DNA from: Linnemannia hyalina | Lineage: Eukaryota; Mortierellomycota; Mortierellomycetes; Mortierellales; Mortierellaceae | Reading direction: 5' to 3' | Length of the DNA stretch: 64,000 nucleotides | Assembly: GCA_019671135.1 (NCBI GenBank) | Contig: JAHRHY010000009.1 | Location: 1,860,001-1,924,000 of the forward strand | Shown: piece by piece, positions 28,901-41,284 of the stretch | Layout of the letters: every line of letters starts with the position of its first letter | Numbering within the stretch: the first letter of the stretch is position 1 | Program-made: the position numbers and the translations under genes | Notes under the pieces: model-generated | Told to the model about the DNA's origin: nothing | Seen by the model: the letters and a program-made list of their open reading frames with translations, nothing else | Database searches by the model: none

Positions 28901-31900
28901 AAGGGCCAAGGGTGTATATGTGTGTGTCTACACTCACTGACCTTTTTTTGTCTCTCGGAGCAATAGTCTTTCTTCCATCCCTCCTTCTAACCCCTCATTG
29001 ACTTTGTTGCATCTCACACACACTGTGATTCTGTTACCTCTATTTCGACCAGACTCGTCCCTCTTTTCTTTCTTCATTAGCTCCAATACCTTGCTTTGTT
29101 TCTATGGAGCATGAACCATCCCTGCATGGCTGTCACAAGAATAAAGGGCGATGGGCACGGTGGAAGCAGAAAGTGAGAGAGGACAGAAAGAAAGCAGAGA
29201 AAGAACCCTTGCTGCTAAGCAGTCGCATTTGTTATTTTCATTCTCCTTCTTCACATCACTCCCCTGCCTAGCCCATGCAGCCAAAGCAAAACATGGAGAA
29301 AAATATGCCGTTTCGAAGGCAAAAAGGACAAAAATAATAATCAGGGAATGGTGCGACTTCGATCGCTAATTTGGCATTAGCTCGTTGGCTGGATGCATGG
29401 TGACAATGTTGATTTGTTGTTTGGTTGGGCGAGGTGAGGCTTTCGCGCATCTTTGTTGATGCCAGGCATTACAAACAAAACAAAAAAAAATATAAGAAAG
29501 GTGGAGGTGTATGTGGGCAGGACGGCGAATGCGACGAAGATGCGAGCTGAACGTCGAGTACGTAACAGCATACATTACATGGCATTTGAATGCAAAGAAG
29601 ATCGCCTCCTAAAAGTAAACTTTTCCTGACAACGAGAATGTTGCTTACCGAAGCAAAACTGAATGTGAAAAAAAAGACGGCGAGGTCGATACACACAAAA
29701 AACGCAATGCACAAACAAAAAATACGAGTAGATGATCGGTTTTGAAGAGGGATGCACGGACAGGTACTTGCGATAATGTAGGCGCGTTGTTTACTTGCGC
29801 ACTTCAGAATAGAAGTACACAAATAAAAGTCAATTGAGTACTTTGATGGATGTCTCCTGACTGATCGGCCTTCTTAGAAGGCAACTAAACCAAAGCAAAG
29901 GAAAAAGATGAACAACGTAGAACGTAGGATAGGGTGATGCATGGTCCAAGAGTTGAGCTGTGTTTCGACTTTTGTTCTTTCTCTCACTTTTTCGCGCAAC
30001 TTTTTTTTTTTGGCCTGTCCCCTGTGTCCCTTAGCCAACTCTATTTTGAAACACCCTGGGGGAGAGAGTCCTTGATCTGACCATGTCCGCTAGACCTGCG
30101 CCTCCTTTCTTTGTGATTTTTTCTCTCTGCTTTGACTCAATGCACGGGGATGACAGGAGACGCGCAGGCGCGTTGACCATGGTTCTTTTTACAATGATAC
30201 AAAAACACAAGAAAAGTGGCCTGTTCTCCCCAACAGAACCCGGTCCTCATGACCCATCGTCATAGATAACACGTCCTACCCCTCTCTTTTTACTTTCTTC
30301 TAATTTTCTCATCTCTCTCTCTTTCATGTTTTCTTTTTCACTTGAAAAAAAAAGAGAACTGTGAGAGATGATAACGACAGACACACAGACTAGCGTGTGT
30401 TCATGAAACCCGTTGGGAGGGGACAGAGTGTTTCTTGATTTCTTCTATCCGACTCCTTCTGACAGCACCCTTCCTGGGGAGTCGCGAGCACATGCCAAAT
30501 ACACAAAGAGAGATGGTCGGAGCGTTCGTCTGGGCGTGAAAGATACGGAAATTAACACAAGGAAACGAGAGACTTGGAGCAGGAGAGGCATGATGTTACA
30601 GTGCTTCCCATGGTCACTACAGCCGTGAACAGGAGGGCGTACGAGTCATCGTCATGAGTCCCATAGAACTTCCTTGCCACGCCTCTCTCTTTTCTTTCCT
30701 TGTCCTGAACACAAGGATATGTACCCTTGGTGGGCCGAGAAAGAATGAACCTCTAGGGAAAATGAAAAGGGCAGCAATTGAACAAGAGAAACAAAGAGAG
30801 CACGGTTATGAAGAATGTGAAAAATGAAAGAAAGTATGTGAGAGCACTTTGTGTTATTTCAGGAGAAAGTGATCGAAATGTCCGGTATGGCTCTCTCGCT
30901 TACTCTTTCTTATTCAACGTCAATGAAAGTAAGTTGTCGTATTAGCAAGAGCAACGGCCAACTGTCGCTGAAAGGGATAGAGAGAGGAGAGACAGAGAAA
31001 AAGGAGTGAGAAGGGAAGACTCTTGTTCCACCGAGGAAGAAATAAAAAATAAAATACGAGAGCGAGGGTCTGGCTGGCAGGTGCTCTCATCCACATCATC
31101 ATCATCATCATCCATACCTTCCCCTCAATCGCTTTCCTTTTACTCCCTCTCTCCTGTCTTGATTTGTCCTCCCTTGTCTTGTCCCCCCATCGAGTCCCCC
31201 ATCCGCCCAAGTCCACATGCTCTCTTGCGAGCCTTACATCATCCGTCACCTTCTCACTTCTCTCCTTACTTGTGTCCAGTAGGGCGGAATTCATGCTGTC
31301 GATCGATTGACAGGGCATTGGGTGGAGGAAGAAAGTAACAAAGGGTGGAGACAGCGGAATTGTTAGTGCTGCATGAGCGCCTCACCGCTGTCTATTTCGC
31401 AATGGATACTTCATTTTTTTCTCATGCCCCAGTTCTCTTTTGTTCCCTTGTTATCAATGATGTGGAAAGAATGAAGAGAAAGAGATGGAAGGAAAAAGAA
31501 AGCAGAAGATCTCGATAATAGGGAGATGGTAGTACCACCATGGTTGGTCAATGGGATCGGAGTAAGAGTGCATGTATGTGAATGTTGTCTTGCCCATGGG
31601 CGTCAGCAATTGGATAAGAGACCATTGCCCATGCACACATAGACATACTTGTTTTGGCTAAGTTTATGTTGTGTGTCTGTGTATATCTATGGCGATCAAC
31701 AATCGATGATGGCCCACATCTCTCCTATGTATGTGTGTGTGTGCATTGCCCAACAACTACAAGCCAACGACATCGAGTCACCAACGACTAAGCAATGTCC
31801 AAACAAGAAGGAAAACACAAAGCAGCCATTCAAGATATGCGTCTAGGAGTACAAAAGTGCGACAACAACAAAGGAGGGAGGAAAGAAAGAAGGAAAGAAG

Positions 31901-32716
31901 GAAGGTAACGGAGGGACATGGGCCAGGTCATGCATACATACAAGAACAATGGCAACGACCTTTTTTTTGAAGTAGTGTTTTGAATCTCCCCCTCTTTTTA
32001 CAGCTTGAGTTGTTGGATGGTTATTGTACTCATTTATTTTTTTCCTTGCGTTTTTGTCCCTCAGCAGCACATGCCGACTGTTGTTTGTTGACAGTCTGAT
32101 CGCCTAGCGGTGGAGGTATTTTAAAAAATAAATTGAGTCGCGGGACAAGAAGAGGAGAGGAAGAGCCAAGACCAAGAGGGTCTGATGTCTCCCAGTCAGC
32201 ACCACAACAAACACAAACACACACTATCGGACGAGGGAGTGAGAAAGAGAATAGTGAACAAACGAAGTGGACAAAAGCAAAGAGGCCGATGGCATATGAT
32301 TTGCATGAAGCAGTAATAAGGATATTTCAATTGAATGTGCGACTCGATTGAGTAACAACAACAACCATATCTTCCCTCCATCCTCCAATTGAGGGTGTAT
32401 ATACTATATACATCATCAACAGAGGAGAATGTCAACAAACAACCACCACCAACACAACCCAGCCTCAAGACCCACCTCGTCCTAGTCCTTTGTCCTTCTT
32501 AAGCAACAACAATCGCCCTTTTTTTCTCTTTTTCTCTCTCTCTTTCTTCTTCTCTTCTCCTTTCCGTTCCTTCATCACACCCTTTTCTTTGCATCTTTTT
32601 TTTTCTTTCTTCCCTTGCATCCCCTCACTCTTCACCCACTCACTCGCTCACTTTCTCCCTTTCTGCATACTCAACACTCCAGCTCTCATCACCCTCGCGA
32701 ATCTCAACAACTAGAA

Positions 32717-32728
32717 CAACCATATATA
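32717..32728 (+). promoter_or_regulatory. TATA-like element upstream of the 33234 gene
   Basis: CCATATATAACC, about 510 bases before the ATG at 33234, followed by a long C/T-rich leader including a CT microsatellite (33044-33061). Distance is long but compatible with a long 5'UTR. Motif-only call. Confidence 0.3.
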
Positions 32729-33043
32729 ACCCACTCTTGCCACCCTTCTCTCTCTCTTCTCTCATCACACCCCTCATCAACAACACCTTCTTTCTCTTGC
32801 ATACAGGACAACAACCCCCTTTCTTCCCCTCTCTTGTTTCTCTCGCTTTCTCTCTTTCTCTGACTCTTGTCACTGTTCTCTATCTCCTTGGCCCAGGTTA
32901 CCATCCTTTGGTGCAATTGAAATACATACAGACACACATCCTCCTTTTTTTTATCTTCTTCTTCCTGCAACCCTTCCCTTGTCTCTCCTTCACTCACTCG
33001 TGCTCGTGCTTGTCCTCTTTCTTTTCCGACATACACAGTCTTA

Positions 33044-33061
33044 TCTCTCTCTCTCTCTCTC
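33044..33061. repeat. CT dinucleotide microsatellite
   Basis: Run of about nine TC units inside the pyrimidine-rich leader upstream of the ATG at 33234. Confidence 0.75.
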
Positions 33062-33233
33062 ATTCATTCCCTTGCATACTCTTTTAATCCGTCTCACCTC
33101 TTTCTCTTTCCTTCCTTCTTTCTCTCTCTCTTCTTCATTTCCTGACACTTTAACACCTTCACCTTCATACTTCAACCATATACCCCACCCTCCCTCCCCA
33201 CTCTCCACAAAAACAAACAACCAGAAACACAAA

Positions 33234-35649
33234 ATGTCTTCATACAAGCGCCAATTCCTCATTCAATCATACCAGCAACAACAATTGCAACAACAGCAGG
33301 CACAGGAAGATACGCCATGGTTGAGATACCCCGACCCTCAAAGGTCCTCCAACGGCCACAGCCGGTCTTCATTCTTGCCCAACGCCCCTCACAACAAGCT
33401 TACCCCAAGCAACAATAACACACACGCGTCTCGATCCGAAACCCTTCCAGCCAACAGGCTGCACCACAAGCGGTCGTCTTCCAAACTCCTCCTGGGCACC
33501 TCCCAGTCCAGCAGCCACCATACCCACAGCAATAACAGCTCCAATGCTTCGCTGCCCATGTCTCTGGCTAGTAACTCCAGTAGCGACTCTCTTGCCCACA
33601 ACAACAACAACCACCATTTATCTCACAGCCATCAAAATCATCATCACCAACAACAGCAACAACAACCTAGCCCCTTCACACCTACATCCAACAGCAACAA
33701 GCCAAGGTCACTCTCCGAGGAGCTGTCTTTTGCCACGCATGGCGGCAACAGCAATAATAGCAGCAGCAGTGCCGATGACAGCATCCACCGCAGCAGCAAC
33801 ACAAACGGCAGACACCCATACCCTTCGCCAATCACACCCTCTGATCTCCTATCCATACCCGACCTCTCTGCTTCGCCTTCGTCAGCATCGTCATCGTCAG
33901 CATCCACCGCCTCCTCCACCACATCCTTGGCATCCCCGTTCCCTCTCCAGCGAGCTCGCGTCGACTCGGGTGCAGGACAAAAGCTGCGTCCGTCCCCTCT
34001 CTCGATCAACACCAACTTGAGCAACCCTACCCTTGATGCCTCCGCCTTTCTTCAACAAAAACAACATCAGAGCCCGTCCTTGGTCTCGCGTGGTTCCACG
34101 GTCGTTGCGGACGGAGGAGGTCTTGGCTCGCCATGTGCTAATTTGAACATGTCGACCTCCTCTGGGCTCGGAACACCGCCTCTGCCAAGGCTGACCCGCA
34201 GCTCCACCCATTCTTCCTCTTCATCGTCCTCATCCTCTGTCTCCAGCTGCTCCAACACGTCCTCTCCCAGTTCATCCACCGCCCCTTGTTCCGCCCTCTG
34301 TCACCACCACTCTTCTTCCACATCCAAGGGCCACGGCCACGGCCACAGCCATCATCATCACCACAGTGGCCAACGCCGGCACTCGCACCGCTCCTCTTGC
34401 CATCTTCACAAGCATCAACCCCGTGAACACCACCCATCTTGCCACCTCCATGGGTCTCCTTCCCTACTCCATCGCCTCGATTCTAAATTGGACAGGGCAC
34501 CCCCCAAAGGGGTGCTCCGATTTGAGGACACACCTACAACACCTGGTCGTGAGGGAATCGACGAAGATATGAACGTCTCATCGTCTTCCTTGATCGATGA
34601 AGCAATGGTAGCGTCTCTTCCCGAACCGACCCTTCTCCACCTGGACGAGATGCCCATGGCGATCGAGAAGGCTCCGGCATCGACGGCTGTGACGATTGTG
34701 GGAAGCACTCCGACCTACGGCATGGGTGCATATAAGGCCCAACGGGATCAAGAAGAAATGGCGGCTGAGAGTGCCCTTGGTCTGTACTCTGCCGCTGAGC
34801 CACCCAAGAAGCGCCAGCGATCGGCAGCCGCGTATCTCTTTGGTGCTGCCTTCGAGACGGTCATCTTTACCAGTGCCGTTGCTCTTTCTGCCTACCAGCT
34901 CCTCACTGGCAAGGGTCGTCTGCAAGGGATCCAAGACGCGTCTGTCGATGCTAATGGCGAGACCGCGCCCTCTGCTGAAGGAACCGATGCCTTCTCGGGT
35001 GCTAATCATTCCCTCATGGTAAGCTAGTCGCTTCTTTTTGCTATTATTGTCGTTTGTCTAAGGGAGGATAAAAACCACATTCTCGTTGTCGATGGCACCA
35101 TCCCATCGCACTCATCCATCGGTATCTCCAACAATGCAAACTGACTTACCACTTTCTCTTTCTTCCCCCTTTGTATCGCCCCTCTATCTTTCTCTCTTCC
35201 CGTCGTCCCACCTATTCTTCTCATCCTCCCATCCCATCCACTCAATCATTCCCTTGCATAAATCAAATCTCCAGCCTATCGAATCAGCACCTGTCAACAT
35301 TCCAACACGCACGCCCCGACACCCGTCTTCCTCCCCCCATGCCCATCTACTCGGCAAATCCCTCCACCACCACCATCACCAAGGCCGCCACCTCCACCAC
35401 TCTTCCAACCACAAATCGCGCCACCCCAAATCCGGGTCCAAGAAACACGGATTGTCGGCCTCCCTCCCTCACTCGAACCCTTACGAACCCGATCATCCGT
35501 TTTATGAACGCGCCATGATCCCACCCAAGAGGCCCAACACGGGAACTGAGGATAACGATGAGCAGTTCTTGAGGATGGAGGCTCAATTGAGCACGCTGAT
35601 TGCGGAAGGCAAACGGGCCTTGAGCAGTCGTATTCAGGATCATCAATAG
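33234..35649 (+). CDS. low-complexity protein with a C-terminal hydrophobic segment, function unknown
   Basis: Two exons, 33234-35018 and 35275-35649, joined by a 256-base GT-AG intron (ATG|GTAAGC ... CTCCAG|CCTATC) in perfect frame; 719 residues. Start MSSYKRQFLIQSYQQQ follows an A-rich ACAAAATGTC context. Residues 1-530 are Q-, N-, S- and H-rich with many polar repeats (QQQQLQQQQ, HHQQQQQQ, GHGHGHSHHHHH). A conserved-looking part follows: PPKGVLRFEDTPTTPG, then RSAAAYLFGAAFETVIFTSA and VALSAYQLL (about 536-565), which is hydrophobic enough for one membrane helix. The second exon is H-rich and then ends in an ordered acidic/helical tail (EDNDEQFLRMEAQLSTLIAE). I recognise no named family. 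A membrane-tethered regulator or scaffold is possible, but that is a guess. Confidence 0.8.
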
Positions 35650-37202
35650 GATGGACTTGTAAGCATTGATAAGACAAAGATAAAAACAAAAAAACAGCAT
35701 AAAACAGCATTATAATAAACGAAATATCTTAATCGATCGATTTATTACGAGCTTTTGTTTCAAGAGGGAGAAATGAGTGCAGATTTGCGAAAAGAATCAC
35801 CAATCATATCCTTCTCGTAGCCGAAACGCGTGTTTACGTCCTTTGCGAGGTCTGCACAGAAGCAGCAGATACACAAAGAAAGACGTTAGGAAAGAAGCAG
35901 TAAGAAAGAGAGAGAGAGGAGGAGGAGGGAGGGGGGGAAAGCGTAGACGTAAAGCAAACACGCAAGATGACATACATAAAAGGATACAAGAGTACGACAT
36001 GGTCTATGTAGGCCGAGCGGACTGTCTGTGCAGCCATTTGCAGCCCACCATCCTTCTTTTCTCACAGACCGACGGAGACAGCGATGGATTGTTGGGTGTT
36101 TCACTTATCGATGACGATTGACACGTTTTGTTGTTGTTGTTGTTATTGTTGTTTTGCGCATGGGTCTCAATGGTCGTGGGTAATGAGATACCGATATGAG
36201 TTAAGTGTGTGGGTGTGTGGGTGCGTGTGGATGAATGTATGTGCGCCCAAAACTCAAAAAGTTCACCCCCACGAGCTTTTGAGCACTTTTTTTCATTACT
36301 TGCAGGGACGGACAAGGAGGAAGGGAGAAACAGAGAGCTGTCATCAAAAAAAGGGCTTACTCCGCTCATTGACAAGACCGTGTGGCAAAAGACGCGTTGC
36401 ATGTGCTTTTTGTGTACCTGCTGAAAGCTACTTCATGTTTCTCTTTGCTCTTTTTTTTTTTTTTTTTTTTTTTTTTGGCTCTTAATCTCGCGTTGGGACG
36501 GGCTGGTGGGCTAGTGGGCTAGTGGATAGAAAATGGGTTAGAAGGTTTGAATGGGTGGGTGGGTGAGCTTGTTTGGCCGCGAATTGTTTATTTTATTAGA
36601 TAGCTCATTGTGCTTAGTCACCTTTGAGCCCTTTGCACCCGACTCGATTTTTTTTCTTTCATACACAAGGTCGAAGGATGCATGTAAAGCTGTAAACAAA
36701 CAAAGAGAAGACAAGGCACGCGGCTTCGGGGATGAACAGGAACAAGGCAGGTGTACGATGATGATGATTATCGAGGAAAAAGGAAAGTCGATGTGGGAGT
36801 TAAGCAAAAGGGACGCGAACGTAAACAATGACACAAACTTAAAAACACCGCAGGCGATAGAAAAGGCATGATGGACGAAGGGAGAAGGCGATGGCGGAGG
36901 AAGCGGAGAAAAGAAGGATGTGATGGCACTGGCCACAGGAGCCGAACAAGCAAAAAAAGGTCAACAATAGCGGTCGCAAAGAATGGCAAGGTAGACAAGG
37001 GGAAGGAAAACGGGGGGTTGGAAGGGAAGGGAGGAAGGGAGGAAAGAGAGTCCAAGCCAAAAACAGCGCAATCCAAAAGACAAACGCGGAAAAAAAGATC
37101 GGATTTTGGTCATTTCAGCAAAACAATACGAGAAAGAAAAAAAGGATAATACAACAAACCCCTTGTCCTTATTTTACTTTTTTCCCTCTCCTCTCACTCA
37201 AA
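35650..37202. other. intergenic region with simple repeats
   Basis: No supported gene. Contains (TTG)n near 36126-36155, GTG-rich sequence near 36200-36240, a T26 run, GTGGGCTA repeats (36505-36525) and G/A-rich low complexity at 36860-37150. Block X of the inverted NLR unit begins at about 37203. Confidence 0.55.
36451..36476. repeat. poly-T run of 26
   Basis: Uninterrupted T homopolymer of 26 bases in intergenic sequence. Length in the assembly may be imprecise. Confidence 0.85.
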
Positions 37203-40200
37203 CACTAGGCTCGGCCCAACAACAATCGAGCATGTATTTATCTCGGTCATCGCATGGGTCAACAACAATCAACAAACAGGGCACTTCCATTTCGACTGCG
37301 ACATCTGACGAAGATTGCAGTGTCAAGCCCAATCAACAAAGATAAAACAAACACAGACGACGGCGCAAGAGGTGACCAAAACAAAGGCAAATGCGAGGGA
37401 CGAGGCGTGGCGTCTTTTCATTTTCGGTCCAATGCCAAATGACCATCCTTCCCGTCTGTTCATTCCTCTGCGCCGCTTTGATTGTGTCGAATGGACTAGA
37501 TTTTTTGCGCACAGTCGCTCCCGCTTCATCCCTTGTTAGGGCTTGGCCGACTTTTTTTTTTTTTTTAGTTTTGGCGGCAATCCAGCGGATGAATGTGATA
37601 ATGCGCAATGCCACCATTGCCATCAATGACACTAACTGCGGCGAACTGCGCGCAAGCCCTTCTTCAGAAGAATTTGAATGAAATAATAGACGAGGGGGAT
37701 AAATGGCGAGAAGTATGGTTTGTGTGCTTTGTGGCTTTCTTTCTTTGGATGCGTTCTCTTCTCTTTTGAGGTACGGTGCATCTTTGCTTGTACACAAAAA
37801 AACAAAAGAAACAGAAAACAAACCAGGCGAAAGGGGATGAGCTTCGGTCGATGTGGTCTGTTCTCATTCCAAACCTTTACCACGATATCGCAGTCGTTTC
37901 TCAACGTGCAGTGGATTTTGTCTTGTTCGTCCTGTGACCATCCTCTTCCACATCGATTGTATTTTTTTTTTCCCTATACTTTGGAATGCTTCTTTGATAA
38001 CAATACACACACACACTTTGTATTGTTTGTCTGTTGATTGGTGGAGGAAGAGGTCCTGTGTGGACTTTTTTTTATCCCCTGTCTACCTGTCCTTGTTGTG
38101 GGCTATCGTCATCATTCTCATATATTGCCCTTTTGTCTCCAATTAACATTGGCAAAAAAGAACACAGGCGAGAATTCTTGCCGTCGGTATATCCATCTAC
38201 CCTTTCTACGTTCTTGATAGCCACAAACGACGGGCTCCGACAGGAAGAAGCAAACAGCAGGAAGGGGGACGATAATCGACAACTTTTGATCTTGTGTTTC
38301 TTTATTGTGGTACACGAAAAGAACGAGGACGAATGACGTGATGGATTGTGCTTACTGCGATGCCTGAAAAAAAAATATGTTCTCGCGCGATTGTACGTCT
38401 CGTGCAATGGCTTCCTGGTGCATATTGGTTCATATTCACTGCGGTGCGGATTTGAAGGGAGCTTTTCATTGTAGGTTTAGAGGCTACGTCTATCGTTCCT
38501 CGCACCTCTTCTCTGCAACGATATCATTACACCATCGAGCTCCAAGCAAGCCTTTTGTTATAATACCGACAGCTTTTTTTTTTTGCTTCTTATTACCTCA
38601 AAGGATAAAGTGCTCGGACTAACCATGCGCGTAGTTCTACCCGAATGGTTACACTCGCAGATGGAACTTATCGATAGTTCGCCTTCCTCCGAACTTCTCT
38701 GCAACCCTTTTTCATTACCTCCCGTTTGAAATGAAGTCCTAAAGGATTGGAATCGATGTACCCTCCATCCACTAATTTCCCCATTCCACAACGCGACGAT
38801 AACGTCATCATTAGGTCATATCAATTTGCCCAAGGATAAGTCTCTGTCTGATAGGCGATATTGGTGTCAAAACGTTTTAGTTTGATTATGTGTTAACTGC
38901 ACCGAGGATCACGCATTCATGAGATGACCGCGCTCATTATATCATCCACCCACTACTCGACGATGCAGAAAGGCGTTTCAGGAGCCGTTTGAAGATTATG
39001 CATAACTTCTGGGATTGGTCTGTGCGGGTCGATGGGCCATTATGTTGTCTTGTGTTTGATAATCATAACTGTAACTACGATGCGAAAGAGCTGTCTCTTT
39101 TGATATAAACCCCTTTCTAGAGTCAAAAGTAATAAAATGAAGCGATAGCTGCATAATTTGGATGTTCTCTTTTCGTTGCAGATCACGACTCCAACTTCAT
39201 GGATACGCAAAGGTAAATGTCACTCGTGTTTTTCTTTTTCACAAGGCGGCTGCTCACAGAGGATGATTTTCCCATGTGTAGCAGTCGGCCTACCAAGATG
39301 ACAGAACCACTTATCACTGATCGATCCTCAGGATAATTCTCACTACTTTTGCGTTCCAAGAAAAGATATCCTTCCTGGCTTTATATAACCAAGAAAAAAC
39401 AACTATCTCTCTAAGGTTCAGAGGGTAAGAAATGAGGTGGTAGGATGAACGTTGCAAAGAGTAACATAGCACCATACCGACCAGGTTTCGTCTGCCTCGC
39501 CAGCCCTTTCGTCAGATTTTTCAGGAACGCCTCCACAGTTTACGACTCGAACAACAAGATTGACATACATTTGAGGTTTTATTCCTTTGATCAAGTCACA
39601 TAAAAAAGAAACGTTGATTTTGCGTACTGGATCAGTCTCTCGCGATGCACGTTCCCTTTCACTCAAAAAAAAGTACTGCAATGTGTGGTTTTTTCCATCT
39701 GTGTCAAGGATATGTGGCGCTTGACTTGAGGCATTTTGTTGTTCGTTGTGTACATACAACCTCACGCGATATTGCCGTGCTATGTTAGTCTGCTTTAAGA
39801 ATATTTTATATGCGAGGCGGTTTTTTTCATTTTTGGCTATTCATGTAACGTGGGTGGCATGGTGCTTTTGTTTCTTGAACCTTTGATGCCATGCTCCTTT
39901 GGTAAACTCTTTCCTTTCGATGGGAAGCCAACGATCGCCGATGGTGAGTGTTATGGTATGTGGCAATCATATCCTTAGTAAGAATTGCTCTTTGACAAAC
40001 CAAAGAAAAAAAATGCTAATTGATGGTTCCATTCGAGGGATGTGCCCTCTTTCTTTTTGTTTTGTGCTCTTGTCAAAGGCGATGTCACAGGGCGAGTGAT
40101 CTGACCTTTTTTGTTACAACTGCTAAAATGACACATGAATATGATAGGCGAGAATCCCACTCTCTTTCAGTGAAGTTCTTATCCGCCCCCTTGTTGATAA

Positions 40201-41284
40201 CATCGAAAGACCTCAAATGAGAAGATACAACTTAGAGTTCCTTTCTGCCTTTCTTGGAGTTATGTGTTGACTACAACTAGGATTTGCGGTTGACCTGCAC
40301 TTTGAATCCGATATGGTTGAGCACGCGGTTCCTATTGCGTTTTCTTTCTTTGATACTCATAACTACAACGTCAATAGGTCGCCTCTTTTTGCCTTTCTAT
40401 TGCGTTTCTTTCTTTGATACTCATAATCATAATGTCGCTATATCGTTTTTTCTCCGGCTTCAAGATGTCCGAAAAAAAAGTTGACAGGGATAACTACTGG
40501 GCGTGGCCCTTTTTTATTTTCTGATAATCCATGACACCAAGTTGAAGGATATGCACCTCGTACGACCAGATACGTTTCTCGCATCGAGAATTTTACCGGG
40601 GATGAGAGCTCCTCCTTTGACGCCGCAGTTTCGGTTGCCACGATGCAGATGTTCAATGCGTCTCGCTCATTTTTACATTGAAAACAATCCGCGCCTACAT
40701 GTCCTGACCGAGAGTTGAACCCTTCGTTATAGTCCAGAAAAAACAATACAGTAGGCAAAACAAACAAAAATAAAGATATCACGGTGCTAGGTGACCATTG
40801 CTTCCCCCATTTACTTCTTCAGGCGCCTCACACCTTCCTCAAACAACATGCCCGATGTGGTACAGATGTTCCCTGCGTTTTAACTATTGATAATACAAAA
40901 GATGCGTTTGGGCTTCACAAACAGACTCAAGTGGCGGCGGTGCTAACCTCCGAGGTCGGCGAGCCTTTCGCTACCTTGAGGGTAGGTACTGCGATGTTCC
41001 ACGTTTTTTATTGATTGCTGAGGATACCCTTTGAATTTGGACCGTGTCATAGCGCTCTGGTACGCTTTTCTTATGTGGTACTCCTTCTACTTTTTTGTCT
41101 GTGACATTTAATACAGTTGACAACGATGCATTGTCTTTCGCCGTCGATCTCCTTTCTGCCTACCAATGGAAATGGACCTCACGATAGTGCGATGCTATGT
41201 TCGTTTTACTCCATACCCTGTCGCAATTAAAGACGACAAGTTGATGTCGTTGGTGGAAAAAGGGCAATAGAAAGGGTCAAATAG
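37203..41284. repeat. block X of the NLR unit, right copy (inverted relative to 3110-6092)
   Basis: Begins with CTAGGCTCG...ACAATCGAGCATGTATTTAT, matching the left copy's edge at 6092, and continues collinearly in inverted orientation to the region around 41230. Two main length differences are seen. An extra segment of about 80 bases lies near 39085-39165. An extra block of about 1 kb lies at 39811-40830, where the left copy simply joins ATATTTT to CTCACACC near 3570. Frames open in one copy are shifted in the other, so no gene is called. It forms the distal upstream region of NLR-B. Confidence 0.8.

Larger units (their letters stand above)
25925..33233. other. 7.3-kb gene-poor stretch
   Basis: Only short, mutually overlapping open frames dominated by low-complexity translations (runs of S, F, R, K) from C/T- or G/A-rich sequence, and no splice-joined family signature. 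26957-27180 has a slightly more protein-like frame (ESVKVLLCSTLETIAALKGE...) but no start, family or continuation was found. Pyrimidine-rich tracts near 26640-26720 and 32500-33200 are probably promoter/UTR sequence, the latter belonging to the gene at 33234. No RNA gene recognised. Confidence 0.5.

Noticed and set aside
36451..36476. Poly-T and the poly-A at 48950 as hallmarks of retrotransposon insertion
   Set aside because: No flanking target-site duplication or reverse-transcriptase sequence was seen; simple slippage tracts are the simpler reading.
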